Assembly: GCF_040760075.1 (NCBI RefSeq)
Contig: NZ_CP142884.1
Coordinates: 62,001 to 126,000 of the forward strand
Length of the DNA: 64,000 bases
Source of the DNA: Sphingobacterium sp. R2
GTDB lineage: Bacteria; Bacteroidota; Bacteroidia; Sphingobacteriales; Sphingobacteriaceae
Reading direction: 5' to 3'
Under the pieces are notes generated by a model, which saw only the letters and a program-made list of their open reading frames with translations, did not search any database and had not been told where the DNA came from. Positions 55,442-64,000 of this stretch are shown piece by piece (the stretch's first letter is position 1; each line of letters starts with the position of its first letter). Position numbers and translations under genes: made by a program.

Positions 55442-57178
55442 TTAGTAGCCTGGGTTCTGAGTAAGGCTACCGTTACTTTTATTGATTTCTTCCTGTGGAA
55501 TTGGGAAATAAGCATTTTTATCCGCATATGTTTTGCTCTTAAATACAGGGAGTATGCCGCCTTCAAATTTTGCATAATTTGCAATAACCTCTTTCGCTAT
55601 ACCCCAGCGTACCAGGTCGAAGAAACGATGACCTTCCATGGCTAGCTCCAGTCTTCTTTCAAATCGAACAGCTTTTCGCGCTTGATCCGCACTTGTGAAT
55701 GCTGGATAGGGTTTAACCTCATATTTCGCAGCGGCGACTCCGCCCCCAGTAGTCTTCGATGGCAAGTTTGCCGCACGAAGCCGAATAGAGTTAACGTATT
55801 TTAAGGCATTTGGCAGATTACCCAATTCAACCTCACATTCCGCAGCCATTAAAATTACGTCAGCAAGTCGAATAATATTTACATCAAGATCGGTCACATA
55901 AGCAGCACCTGCCTGTGTATGAGCAGCATGTTGACTTTTTGGAATCATCGTTTTAATACCCGTAAATGGGCCACCATGCGGACGGCTTCCTTCCTCTGGC
56001 CTTAGCCATGCGTCACCAGGAAACTCCCCATAATCCAAGAAATTGACACCTCGGCGACCAACGGTGTAGTCAAGCCGTGGATCAAATTTTAAGTTCAAAT
56101 CCAATTTATAATTTGCTATAGCTGTTTTATCTGTCAACAAGATATCAGAAGTATATGGATTCGTACGATAGGAATCATCTAGCATCGGAAGTCCATTTGC
56201 ATCTACCTTATAAGCATTAACGAGATCAATTGAAGGCTGGTAGAAACCACAGCAACCAACAGGGTTAGTGCCATTAAGGCCACTGAGCATATCTCCCACA
56301 TTCGCATTATCCCCACCACCATCGGGATTGATGGCATGCTTAGCCACTAAAAGCGCTTCGGGGCCATTTTCCTTATTTACATCATAATTATCCTGGAAAG
56401 GCATTGTTGTGATGTCACGGCTTCCAATGACATCTTTAAATAAAGTCAGAGCTTCAGTATATTTTTTTTGATAAAGGTATAGTTTCCCCAAATATGCTTT
56501 GGCAGTACGTTGATCCATGCGTCCACCTTCACCATTGATCTTGCTATCCGGTAAATTCGCGATGGCAGTTTTTAGATCACTTTCGATCATAGGTTGTACA
56601 TCCTTATCATTTTTGACAACTTTTGCCTCTTCGATGCTTGTATTTTCGTCTACATATGGAATATTTTTAAAGATACGCCACAGGAAGAAGTAGTAGTGGG
56701 CGCGCAACAATTTCGCCTCACCCTCAATTTCTTTAGCACGCTCTGCTTTAATCGTTTTGCTACCACTTTGATCTTGGCTCAACAATCGCAGCGTAGTATT
56801 TGCACGAAGTATACCTTCATAATACACCTGCCACATGGTACTCAGGTTGTCGTTAGAGGAAATCGTAGTAAAAGACTCGATCATATTCATATTTGGCTGA
56901 TCGGTGATCACTGATCCCTTGTGTGCATTATCGGATGTAATTTCTCCGAAAATCCATTGGCTTGGCGCCGAACCATAGTTCCCCCAAGTGCCATTTATAT
57001 TACCGTTCATAATTGCATAGGCACCAATCAATGTCGCTTCTACTCCTTTCTTTCCCTCAATCTGCTCTTCGATCAATTGCCCTTGAGGATTTTTTTCCAA
57101 AAAGCCTTTACTACAGCCAAGCATGCCTAAAGTCGTCAGTCCTAACAAACTGTATAATTGAATAGTTCTCTTTTTCAT
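55442..57178 (-). CDS. SusD/RagB family nutrient-binding lipoprotein
   Basis: This 578-residue protein has a lipoprotein signal ending LGMLGC (cysteine at residue 22) and the SusD fold. Features are FLEKNPQGQL after the lipid anchor, tetratricopeptide-like helices (AKAYLGKLYLYQKKYTEAL) and the C-terminal RFERRLELAMEGHRFFDLVRWG, then AYFPIPQEEINKSNG. It sits on the outer surface, captures a glycan or other nutrient and hands it to the SusC partner encoded 21 bases upstream. The ligand is unknown, since no degrading enzyme lies beside it. Confidence 0.92.
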   Translation of the reverse strand: MKKRTIQLYSLLGLTTLGMLGCSKGFLEKNPQGQLIEEQIEGKKGVEATLIGAYAIMNGNINGTWGNYGSAPSQWIFGEITSDNAHKGSVITDQPNMNMIESFTTISSNDNLSTMWQVYYEGILRANTTLRLLSQDQSGSKTIKAERAKEIEGEAKLLRAHYYFFLWRIFKNIPYVDENTSIEEAKVVKNDKDVQPMIESDLKTAIANLPDSKINGEGGRMDQRTAKAYLGKLYLYQKKYTEALTLFKDVIGSRDITTMPFQDNYDVNKENGPEALLVAKHAINPDGGGDNANVGDMLSGLNGTNPVGCCGFYQPSIDLVNAYKVDANGLPMLDDSYRTNPYTSDILLTDKTAIANYKLDLNLKFDPRLDYTVGRRGVNFLDYGEFPGDAWLRPEEGSRPHGGPFTGIKTMIPKSQHAAHTQAGAAYVTDLDVNIIRLADVILMAAECEVELGNLPNALKYVNSIRLRAANLPSKTTGGGVAAAKYEVKPYPAFTSADQARKAVRFERRLELAMEGHRFFDLVRWGIAKEVIANYAKFEGGILPVFKSKTYADKNAYFPIPQEEINKSNGSLTQNPGY

Positions 57179-57199
57179 TTTAATTGCTTTATAATTCCG

Positions 57200-60100
57200 T
57201 TAAAAACCTAAACTTACGCCCAACATATATTGCCTAGATTGTGGGTAAACCCCGAAATCAACGCCAAGTGCTGGATAATCCGATGGTGTTGCCGATACCT
57301 CCGGATCAAGACCTTCGTATTTTGTGATGGTGAATAGATTTGTTACTCCGACATATGCTCTTAATCTTTTCACGCCTGTATTTGCACCAAAGAGTTTATC
57401 TGTAGAGAAATTATAACCAATCTGTAAGTTTTTCATCTTAAAGAAGCTTGCATCCTGTACGAAATAGCTAGAAGAAGCATACTCATTAGCCGAAACTTCT
57501 TCTTTTGTTTGCGATGGAATCATACTTGATGTATTGGTAGGACTCCAAGCATCCAATACGCGCACACTCTTTTGACCATCAAATACTCCAAAGTCTGTAA
57601 AGTAACGTGTTGCCTCATAATTCTCATTTCCCTTCGAACCATAGAAATACATCATGATATCGAAATTTTTGTAATTGGCATTGAAATTAAGCGAATACGT
57701 AAAATCCGGGTGAGGGCTTCCGATAACGGTATTATCTTTTGCGTCAATAATACCATCACCATTCACATCTTCAAATCTAAACCCGCCAACACGCGCTTTC
57801 TCGTAAGAAGGATATTGAGTCAACTCCGCTTCGTTTTGATAAATCCCCGCTACCTTAAATCCATAGAATGCACCAAAAGGTTGACCTGTTCTTAAAATGG
57901 ACGTTTCCATGCTTCGGAAAGCACCGTATACAACATCGTTGATACCGGGTGCCAAACCGACAATTGTATTTTTGTTTCTTGAAATATTTGCTCCAATATC
58001 AAAGTTGAATTTGTTCGGGTCCGTTTGTTTATGATGATAATTCAACGAGAATTCCACCCCTTTATTTTGCATATCACCAATATTTACATAAGGCGAAGCC
58101 GCCCGGCCAACAGCTGTTCCCGGCAATGGCAATGCAAATAACATGTCTGATGTTTTCTTATTGTACCAATCAAAAGCACCATCAATCTTTCCTCCCAAAA
58201 TTGAAAAGTCCAATCCTAAATTTAAAGAAGCAACCTGTTCCCATTTTACATTTTCATTTTGATAGTCACTGACCCAAAGACCACTTACTAATTCATTATT
58301 AATTGGATAAGAAGCCGAATTAATAGAAGTTGCATAACGCTTTAGATATTGATATGATGGAATACGTTGGTTTCCTGTAATACCGTAACCTACTCTTAAT
58401 TTTAGATCATTTAACCAGCTGGCACTTTTCATAAATTCCTCTTGGGATATTCGCCACGCACCACTCACCCCGGGGAAAGTACCATACTTATTTTTTGATC
58501 CAAAGTTTGACGAGCCATCCCTCCTAACTGTTCCACTTAAGATATAGCGATCTTTGTACGAATAATCGACCTTTCCAAATATGGAAAACAAAGATCCCAA
58601 CGCACCTTCACTTGCTGCCGAATTTTTGGAAGCCTGGCTCACATAAAAGAAATCCGTGCTGTTTGTAATAAAGTACCCATTGCCATTTCCTTGAACCTGG
58701 CGATAGGTATTATCAATAGCCTCCGTTCCCAACAATACATTTAAGCTATGGGTGTCATTAAAGTTAGCCTTATAGTTCAAGGTATTTGTCCAAGTCCATT
58801 CCGTATTATAACCCGAGGTCTCTGACGATGCACTGTTTGCACTACCCTCTGTAAATTCCAGATTCGGGTACGTATAACTTAAATTGTAATAATTTTCATA
58901 TTTGACACCAAAGCTTGTTCTAAATGTTAACCCTTTTAATATATCATACTCTCCAAAAGCATTGCCAAAGAAGAAATTGCTTTTGTTCACATTATCTTTC
59001 GCGCGGTAAGCAATTGCTACAGGATTCTCACCATTTCCCCAGCCACCTCTAGAGCCTGCAAAGTTTCCGCCTTCATCGTATACCGGAATAATATTCTTAA
59101 TACGGTAGGCAAATCCGATCGCACTTCCCTCACCAATATAATCGCCGGCTGTATTTGTATTTACACCAACACCGTGTCCTTTAGTCATGCTATACTGCAT
59201 ATTTTCACCAAAACGCAGTTTTTTATTAAAAGCGGAAAAATTCGTATTTGATCGTACATTGAATCGTTCGAATCCCGTATGGATAACTGTTCCTTTTTGT
59301 CCCAAATATCCTCCGGATACGGCATAAGAGGCATTTTCACCGCCCCCCACTGTATTTAACTGATAAGATTGTGTCGGCGCGTTCTGACTCAATTCTTTGA
59401 ACCAGTTTGTTCCTGCCTTATTCGCTTTAGTAATTTGATAAAATTCCTCTTTGTTATCCGCATAATTATATTTGGACATATCGGCATCTGCTGGCGTTAC
59501 TTTGTTGCCCGAGACATCACCAGCCAACAAATAATCAGGCAGCGGATCTTTATTATCATTTAGGTTATAAATCTGCTGTGGGCTTAACATTTTTGGGAAA
59601 CGGCCGCTATTAGGCACCTGAACACCATAATACGCATCAAAATTAATCTGTGGTTTGCCAGATTTGCCAGATTTTGTGGTAATTATGACTACACCATTGT
59701 TGGCACGTGAACCGTAAATTGAAGCTGCCGATGCATCTTTCAAGACCTGCATTGTTTCAATATCGTTCTGATTTAACCAGCTCAATTTTCCTTCAAATGG
59801 AACCCCGTCAATTACATAAAGCGGTTCGTTATTATTAATGGTACTATAACCTCGGATTTTAATCTGAGGAGTAGAACCTGGAGCACCATCGGTCACAACT
59901 TGAACCCCTGTCGCTCGACCTTGTAAAGACTCTACCGCACTTGCAGCGGGAGTAGTTTTTAATTGGTCCGTATTGACTACAGCAACAGATCCCGTCAGAT
60001 CCTTCTTACGTTGTGTAGAATAGCCGGTAACCACTACTTCCTCTAATGCGTCTTGGGAGGCAGTTAACGAAATAGCAAGATCAGCTTTCGACGAAACAGT

Positions 60101-60466
60101 TACCTCAGTACTTTTGTACCCGATGTAACTTACAATAAGCACATCGCCCACTTTTCCCTGAATGGTAAATGCACCGTTCTCGTCAGTCGACGAGCCAGTG
60201 CTACTCCCTTTCACTTTAATAGAAACACCTGTGATACCTTGACCTGTCGAAGCATCTTTCACAACCCCTTTAATAGGCGTCTGTTGTACGCTTTTGGTTT
60301 TCATCAATGAAACGACTTCAACTTTGCCATGGTTGGTTAATCCACTGGCAAATCCATGAGTGGTTATTCCTCCCCCAACGAGAAGAGAACTCATAAGCAG
60401 AAACCTCGTATTGAACTTTTGGCGCAATATGAGATCAAAACAATTTTTGTCCGCTTTTTTCATCAT
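57200..60466 (-). CDS. SusC/RagA family TonB-dependent outer-membrane transporter
   Basis: This 1088-residue protein has a signal region at residues 1-42 and a carboxypeptidase regulatory-like domain at about 62-140 (IKGVVKDASTGQGITGVSIKVKG). A DALEEVVVTGYSTQRKKDLTG TonB box/plug start follows, then plug motifs LQGRATGVQV and GYSTINNNEPLYVIDGVPF. A 22-stranded barrel ends in GVSLGF. It pairs with the SusD protein downstream to import a large ligand across the outer membrane. A 415-base gap precedes mqnC, and I found no clear promoter for susC in it. Confidence 0.93.
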   Translation of the reverse strand: MMKKADKNCFDLILRQKFNTRFLLMSSLLVGGGITTHGFASGLTNHGKVEVVSLMKTKSVQQTPIKGVVKDASTGQGITGVSIKVKGSSTGSSTDENGAFTIQGKVGDVLIVSYIGYKSTEVTVSSKADLAISLTASQDALEEVVVTGYSTQRKKDLTGSVAVVNTDQLKTTPAASAVESLQGRATGVQVVTDGAPGSTPQIKIRGYSTINNNEPLYVIDGVPFEGKLSWLNQNDIETMQVLKDASAASIYGSRANNGVVIITTKSGKSGKPQINFDAYYGVQVPNSGRFPKMLSPQQIYNLNDNKDPLPDYLLAGDVSGNKVTPADADMSKYNYADNKEEFYQITKANKAGTNWFKELSQNAPTQSYQLNTVGGGENASYAVSGGYLGQKGTVIHTGFERFNVRSNTNFSAFNKKLRFGENMQYSMTKGHGVGVNTNTAGDYIGEGSAIGFAYRIKNIIPVYDEGGNFAGSRGGWGNGENPVAIAYRAKDNVNKSNFFFGNAFGEYDILKGLTFRTSFGVKYENYYNLSYTYPNLEFTEGSANSASSETSGYNTEWTWTNTLNYKANFNDTHSLNVLLGTEAIDNTYRQVQGNGNGYFITNSTDFFYVSQASKNSAASEGALGSLFSIFGKVDYSYKDRYILSGTVRRDGSSNFGSKNKYGTFPGVSGAWRISQEEFMKSASWLNDLKLRVGYGITGNQRIPSYQYLKRYATSINSASYPINNELVSGLWVSDYQNENVKWEQVASLNLGLDFSILGGKIDGAFDWYNKKTSDMLFALPLPGTAVGRAASPYVNIGDMQNKGVEFSLNYHHKQTDPNKFNFDIGANISRNKNTIVGLAPGINDVVYGAFRSMETSILRTGQPFGAFYGFKVAGIYQNEAELTQYPSYEKARVGGFRFEDVNGDGIIDAKDNTVIGSPHPDFTYSLNFNANYKNFDIMMYFYGSKGNENYEATRYFTDFGVFDGQKSVRVLDAWSPTNTSSMIPSQTKEEVSANEYASSSYFVQDASFFKMKNLQIGYNFSTDKLFGANTGVKRLRAYVGVTNLFTITKYEGLDPEVSATPSDYPALGVDFGVYPQSRQYMLGVSLGF

Positions 60467-60876
60467 AATTTTACTAAATAGGTGGTTTGAAAAATTTATG
60501 TTTATTCTTTAGTTATTTAAATTGATATTGGTTTATATTTAGTTTTTGGTTATTTTTTTAAGCACAACAACAGCGATAGTACGTTCTTGCTATCAGATTT
60601 CGATCCCTTGGTTATTTATTTTTTACTAATTTGGTTACCGAATAAAAATGTTAAAATCTGTTAAATAAATGTAAAGAATAATAAATGTAAAAAAAAAATA
60701 AAAACACCAATTAATTTACAAAACACTATAAATCAAGTTATTGTATTTTATACACTATCTAATATTGCAATACTTTCGTTACACAAATATGTAGTTCTCT
60801 TTACATCCTCCAATTCTGTAAATTCAATCTCCCTGTCAAATATTCTACAGAAGATATAAATAAGCTAAAAGCTCCC

Positions 60877-60884
60877 TATATTTG
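60877..60884 (+). promoter_or_regulatory. -7 promoter element of mqnC
   Basis: TATATTTG matches TAnnTTTG, six bases before the ATG at 60891. An in-frame TTG at 60882 lies inside this box and so cannot be the start. Confidence 0.5.
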
Positions 60885-60890
60885 TTATTG

Positions 60891-62015
60891 ATGAATGTAA
60901 GTAATTTATTAGAACGGGCGCTCCGATTTGAGTTCCTATCCAAGGAAGAGGGCATTTTCTTATATCAAAATGCACCTACAGCTGATTTGACTTTCGTAGC
61001 CAATGAATTGCGTAAAATACAAGTACCCCATGGTAAGGTGACCTGGCAAATCGATAGAAATGTTAATACAACAAATGTGTGTATTGCAAATTGCAAATTC
61101 TGCAATTTTTTCCGCCGTCCCGGCCATGAAGAAAGTTACATCACCGATATCGAAAGCTATAAACAGAAAATAGAAGAAACTTTTAAATTCGGCGGCGACC
61201 AATTGCTACTGCAAGGTGGTCATCACCCCGATTTAGGTATTGAGTTTTACAAGAATCTTTACAGGCAGTTAAAGGCGCTTTATCCTTCACTAAAACTCCA
61301 TTCTCTTGGACCTCCGGAGATTGCGCATATTTCCAAATTAGAGAACATGAGCCATATTGAAGTATTGACTCAATTGAAGGAAGCGGGTTTGGATTCTCTA
61401 CCTGGAGCAGGTGCTGAGATCCTTAATGACCGTGTTAGACGTTTAATCTCAAAAGGAAAATGTGGAGGTAAAGAATGGTTGGACGTGATGCGGGCAGCAC
61501 ATAAAATTAATTTGCCTACTTCAGCGACTATGATGTTCGGGCACATTGAAACAATAGAAGAACGTTTTGAACACTTGGTATGGATTCGTGAGGTCCAGGA
61601 CGAAAAGCCAAAAGAATCACATGGATTTATAGCATTTATTCCTTGGCCATTTCAAGATGACGGAACCTTGCTAAAGAGACTCCGCGGCATTACTAATAAC
61701 GTAACAAGTGAAGAATATATCCGTATGATTGCTTTAAGCCGGATTATGCTTCCTAATATCAAAAATATACAGGCTTCTTGGCTCACAGTCGGAAAACGCA
61801 CCGCACAGTTATGTCTGCACGCCGGAGCGAACGACTTCGGGTCAATTATGATTGAGGAAAATGTTGTTTCTGCAGCTGGTGCGCCACATCGGTTTACATC
61901 AAAATCTATACAGGAAGCAATTTTGGAAGCTGGATTCAGTCCCCAACTACGAACACAAAAGTATGAGTTCCGAGAATTACCAGCTCATATGGTCGAACAG
62001 GTCATTAACTACTAA
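60891..62015 (+). CDS. mqnC: cyclic dehypoxanthinyl futalosine synthase
   Basis: This 374-residue radical SAM enzyme of the futalosine menaquinone pathway has the cluster motif CIANCKFC (Cx3Cx2C). The preceding QIDRNVNTTNVC, LDSLPGAGAEIL, ATMMFGHIET and MIEENVVSAAGAPHR blocks fit MqnC better than MqnE. It cyclises dehypoxanthine futalosine. The presence of this pathway suggests menaquinone respiration. The start at 60891 is the first ATG after the TATATTTG box. scpB follows nine bases downstream. Confidence 0.87.
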   Translation: MNVSNLLERALRFEFLSKEEGIFLYQNAPTADLTFVANELRKIQVPHGKVTWQIDRNVNTTNVCIANCKFCNFFRRPGHEESYITDIESYKQKIEETFKFGGDQLLLQGGHHPDLGIEFYKNLYRQLKALYPSLKLHSLGPPEIAHISKLENMSHIEVLTQLKEAGLDSLPGAGAEILNDRVRRLISKGKCGGKEWLDVMRAAHKINLPTSATMMFGHIETIEERFEHLVWIREVQDEKPKESHGFIAFIPWPFQDDGTLLKRLRGITNNVTSEEYIRMIALSRIMLPNIKNIQASWLTVGKRTAQLCLHAGANDFGSIMIEENVVSAAGAPHRFTSKSIQEAILEAGFSPQLRTQKYEFRELPAHMVEQVINY

Positions 62016-62024
62016 TACGCTACA

Positions 62025-62585
62025 TTGAAAGACGTCATAAGAAATATTGAAGCAATTATATTTGCTTCTACAGAAGGAATCGATCTTGCCGATATCAAAC
62101 AGGTTTTGCAGGAAGCTTTAGCCATCGAAGTATCCAGAGACGAACTGCGTGACTTGATAAAAAAAATTGAAACCAAGTATCAGGATGAAGATGCTGTACT
62201 CGAGTTACGCTACATTAACAATTCCTACCAGTTTTTGACAAAGGCGGTGTACCACGAATCGATTCAGCAACTTCAAAACCACAACAATAAACGAAAATTA
62301 AGTCAATCGGCGCTGGAAACACTCGCGATCATTGCTTACCGACAGCCCATCACAAAACTGGAAGTGGAACAAATTAGAGGTGTCAGCTGTGATTATTCTA
62401 TTCAAAGACTTCTTGAAAAGAAATTGATCAAAATCGCCGGAAAGGCAGATAGTATAGGAAAACCATTACTTTATGCAACTAGTCAGCAGTTCATGGATCA
62501 CTTTGGAATCAATGGTGTTAGAGATCTTCCGCAAATGAAAGATATTGTCACAGAAGACAATGCTATCGGCGAAACAAATGAATAA
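62025..62585 (+). CDS. scpB: segregation and condensation protein B
   Basis: This 186-residue protein has two winged-helix domains, with the ScpB blocks NIEAIIFASTEGIDLADIKQVL, LSQSALETLAIIAYRQPITKLEVEQIRGVSCDYSIQRLLEK and GKPLLYATSQQFMDHFGI. It joins ScpA and Smc to compact and separate chromosomes. The start is a TTG at 62025. The in-frame sequence just upstream reaches a stop with no ATG, so a TTG start is likely. It lies nine bases after mqnC, in the same transcript. scpA and smc are not in the window. Confidence 0.9.
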   Translation: MKDVIRNIEAIIFASTEGIDLADIKQVLQEALAIEVSRDELRDLIKKIETKYQDEDAVLELRYINNSYQFLTKAVYHESIQQLQNHNNKRKLSQSALETLAIIAYRQPITKLEVEQIRGVSCDYSIQRLLEKKLIKIAGKADSIGKPLLYATSQQFMDHFGINGVRDLPQMKDIVTEDNAIGETNE

Positions 62586-62738
62586 ATAAAATGAAATAAA
62601 TTTTTATTTTCAAAATACGATTCAACACACTGATTAACAGAAAAATAAATGACTATATTTTTTTAAAAAAAAGTTTTAAAAAATAGTTTTCTTCTCTAAT
62701 TTTACAGCATTGAATAAGGAACAATAAAGTATTATTTT

Positions 62739-62900
62739 ATGAACACGGCAACTTTAGCTAACGAAGATTTTGAAGAAGTAAAATTCGCATCTTTCAACGG
62801 TCCTGATGACGATGATGATGATTTCGATGATGATTTCGATTTAACTGAGATCGACCCGATTGGAGGATTGGATGACTTCGATGATGAAGATGAATTTTAA
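62739..62900 (+). CDS. 53-residue highly acidic protein, unknown function
   Basis: The ATG at 62739 opens MNTATLANEDFEEVKFASFN, followed by a run of six aspartates, FDDDFDLTEIDPIGG, and ends LDDFDDEDEF. By my count 23 of 53 residues are acidic and one is basic, with seven phenylalanines spaced between. It has no signal or membrane segment, so it is soluble and likely disordered. An A/T-rich promoter region with TAATTTTA (near the TAnnTTTG box) precedes it, and a strong terminator follows, so it is its own unit. I do not recognise a characterised family. Confidence 0.75.
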   Translation: MNTATLANEDFEEVKFASFNGPDDDDDDFDDDFDLTEIDPIGGLDDFDDEDEF

Positions 62901-62949
62901 TATTTTAGTGTACTATATCACTACCTATTAAAAACACCAAAGTATCATT

Positions 62950-62990
62950 AAAAGATAGGGCGTCCAATTTGATTGGACGCCTTATCTTTT
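62950..62990. terminator. bidirectional terminator
   Basis: AAAAGATAGGGCGTCCAAT and ATTGGACGCCTTATCTTTT form 19-bp arms with one G-T pair around TTG. It ends the acidic-protein transcript and the convergent thioredoxin transcript. Confidence 0.88.
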
Positions 62991-62993
62991 GAT

Positions 62994-63290
62994 TTACTTT
63001 ACCTGATCGATCAATTTATGTAACTCCATTTTGGGAATCATTCCGCTCTGTCGCCATACTTGCTGCCCATCCTTAAACAGCACGAAAGTAGGTACGCCAC
63101 TCACCTTAAAAATAGAAGCAATTTTTGAATTCTTGTCCACGTCAATCTTTATGATAGACAAATCGTCTTGATAAAATTCCTTAAGGTCCTGTAAAATCGG
63201 CGCCATAGTCTGGCATGGACCGCACCAAGTGGCAAAAAAATCCACTAGAACCAGCGAATTTGATTGAATAATCTGGTCAAAAGTAGCCAT
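62994..63290 (-). CDS. thioredoxin family protein
   Basis: This 98-residue thioredoxin has WCGPC at C23 and C26 in VDFFATWCGPCQTM and the cis-proline loop KVSGVPTFVLFK. It has no signal peptide. Its ATG overlaps the stop of the upstream rhodanese frame by one base (TAATG), so the two are co-translated. Pairing with rhodanese domains suggests handling of persulfide or sulfane sulfur, an inference from context. It differs from trxA at 14027 by a shorter N-terminus. Confidence 0.88.
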   Translation of the reverse strand: MATFDQIIQSNSLVLVDFFATWCGPCQTMAPILQDLKEFYQDDLSIIKIDVDKNSKIASIFKVSGVPTFVLFKDGQQVWRQSGMIPKMELHKLIDQVK

Positions 63291-64000
63291 TATTGATTCT
63301 CCTTTTCTTCATTTTGCAATGCTTTATACCCGCCTTGGATATTGCATATATTTTTAAATCCTTTCAAGCTTAAAATAGATAAAGCTACTGTTCTCCTGTA
63401 TCCCGATCGGCAATATATATACAGCTGCTGATCATCTTTTCTAAGCTTAAAATCAAAATTAACTAAATCTGTTAAGGGAATATTCATTGCATTGTCAATA
63501 TGTCCACTTTTAAATTCTTTCTCTGTCCTTACATCTACAATATGACCCTGAACTGATTTTTATCAAATTCCCGTGCTCTAATGTTACGTATAGACGCTAC
63601 AGTCTCTTTACTCTTCCATGTTTCAATCCCCCCTTCCAAAACTCCAACAATATGGAAATACCCTAATTTTATCAAATGATCAATGACAGCCTCACTATTT
63701 TCCAAATCAGTGATTAGCAAAAACTTTTGGTCTTTGGTGGGGAAAACTTGCGTGAGAAAATGATCAAACGGGCCTTCAAAACTAATATTAATAGAATTTG
63801 GGACGAATCCCTCCAAAAACTCGTCGCACGATCGGGTATCAAGCATCTGAATATTTTCAACATTACACAGCTTTTTAAACTTATTCAGTGTTAATAGGGG
63901 CGGATTGGAAGGGAATTGTTGTTGGATACCTTGGCGTAATTTTGGTTTTGCCTGCAATTGCCTTTGATTAAACACGGATAAAAAACAAATGCAAAATAGT
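63290..64000 (-). pseudogene. tandem rhodanese-domain gene, frameshifted and cut by the window edge
   Basis: The first frame (from beyond 64000 to 63535) holds a rhodanese-like domain with MLDTRSCDEFLEGFVPNSINI but no active-site cysteine. The second frame, read from just after a T5 run at 63557-63561 to 63290, starts VQGHIVDVRTEKEFKSGHIDN. It continues to the active loop YCRSGYRRT. One extra T in the run would join the two domains into one protein. Such tandem rhodaneses often end MBL-fold persulfide dioxygenases. The N-terminal part lies outside the window. The frameshift could be real or a sequencing error. Confidence 0.65.

Noticed and set aside
60814..60852. TTCTGTA/TACAGAA inverted pair upstream of mqnC
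   Set aside because: The arms are only seven bases with a long gap, and no similar site occurs near another gene here.
60882..60890. TTG at 60882 as the mqnC start
   Set aside because: It lies inside the TATATTTG promoter box. The ATG at 60891 gives the expected N-terminus.

Overview
The window is a chromosomal segment of a Bacteroidota bacterium, most likely Sphingobacterium or a close relative in the Sphingobacteriaceae. The base composition is AT-rich. Several promoters have the Bacteroidota form (TTG, about 20 bases, TAnnTTTG), and almost no gene has a Shine-Dalgarno sequence. The gene content fits: a SusC/SusD pair, a MurF-alanine racemase fusion, the futalosine menaquinone enzyme MqnC, type B ribosomal protein L31 and an acyl-ACP desaturase. 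I saw no rRNA, CRISPR array, prophage or insertion sequence. The assignment rests on gene content and protein resemblance, not on a database search.

Layout. 1-9153: a cut-off BadF-type sugar kinase, an M61 peptidase, two outer-membrane barrel proteins, an acyl-CoA ligase with a YihY/BrkB membrane protein, a WbqC-like protein, and an overlapping pair of lipid acyltransferase and glycosyltransferase. 9261-18888: housekeeping genes ligA, dapA, rpsF-rpsR-rplI, trxA, and a DNA polymerase III alpha subunit with its own N-terminal proofreading exonuclease. 19216-25379: HAD phosphatase, a degenerate LytS-like protein, pirin, a DUF502 protein, murF-alr and recX. 25409-30166: tRNA-Gly, tRNA-Leu and tRNA-Lys, an OmpA lipoprotein, a candidate GH144 glucanase and accA. 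30167-30904 is a gene-free stretch with a long hairpin and what looks like a decayed gene. 30905-33742: sufE, sufS and an acyl-ACP desaturase.

33801-50791 holds four POT peptide transporters in two pairs. Between the pairs lie an XRE regulator, a four-gene operon (GlmU-like protein, tpiA, prmA, mpl), rpmE2, and an amino-sugar locus made of a CBM9-like protein, a NahK-like kinase and a GH109 enzyme. The kinase and GH109 genes diverge from a region with two LacI-type operators. 51029-55318 is an operon of a D-Ala-D-Ala carboxypeptidase, an MFS transporter, a LutA-like protein and a sugar epimerase. 55442-60466 is a SusD/SusC pair. 60877-64000 holds mqnC, scpB, a 53-residue very acidic protein, a thioredoxin and a frameshifted tandem rhodanese gene that runs off the window.

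Functionally the window mixes core replication, translation and cell-wall genes with scavenging functions: peptide uptake, amino-sugar release and phosphorylation, and SusCD glycan import. The points most worth following are the 62-bp perfect palindrome between two convergent genes, the helically phased pair of LacI-type operators, the strong Shine-Dalgarno sequence between rpsR and rplI in a phylum that rarely uses one, the tiny acidic protein, the SD-led mini-ORF overlapping dacB, and the LytS-like pseudokinase.
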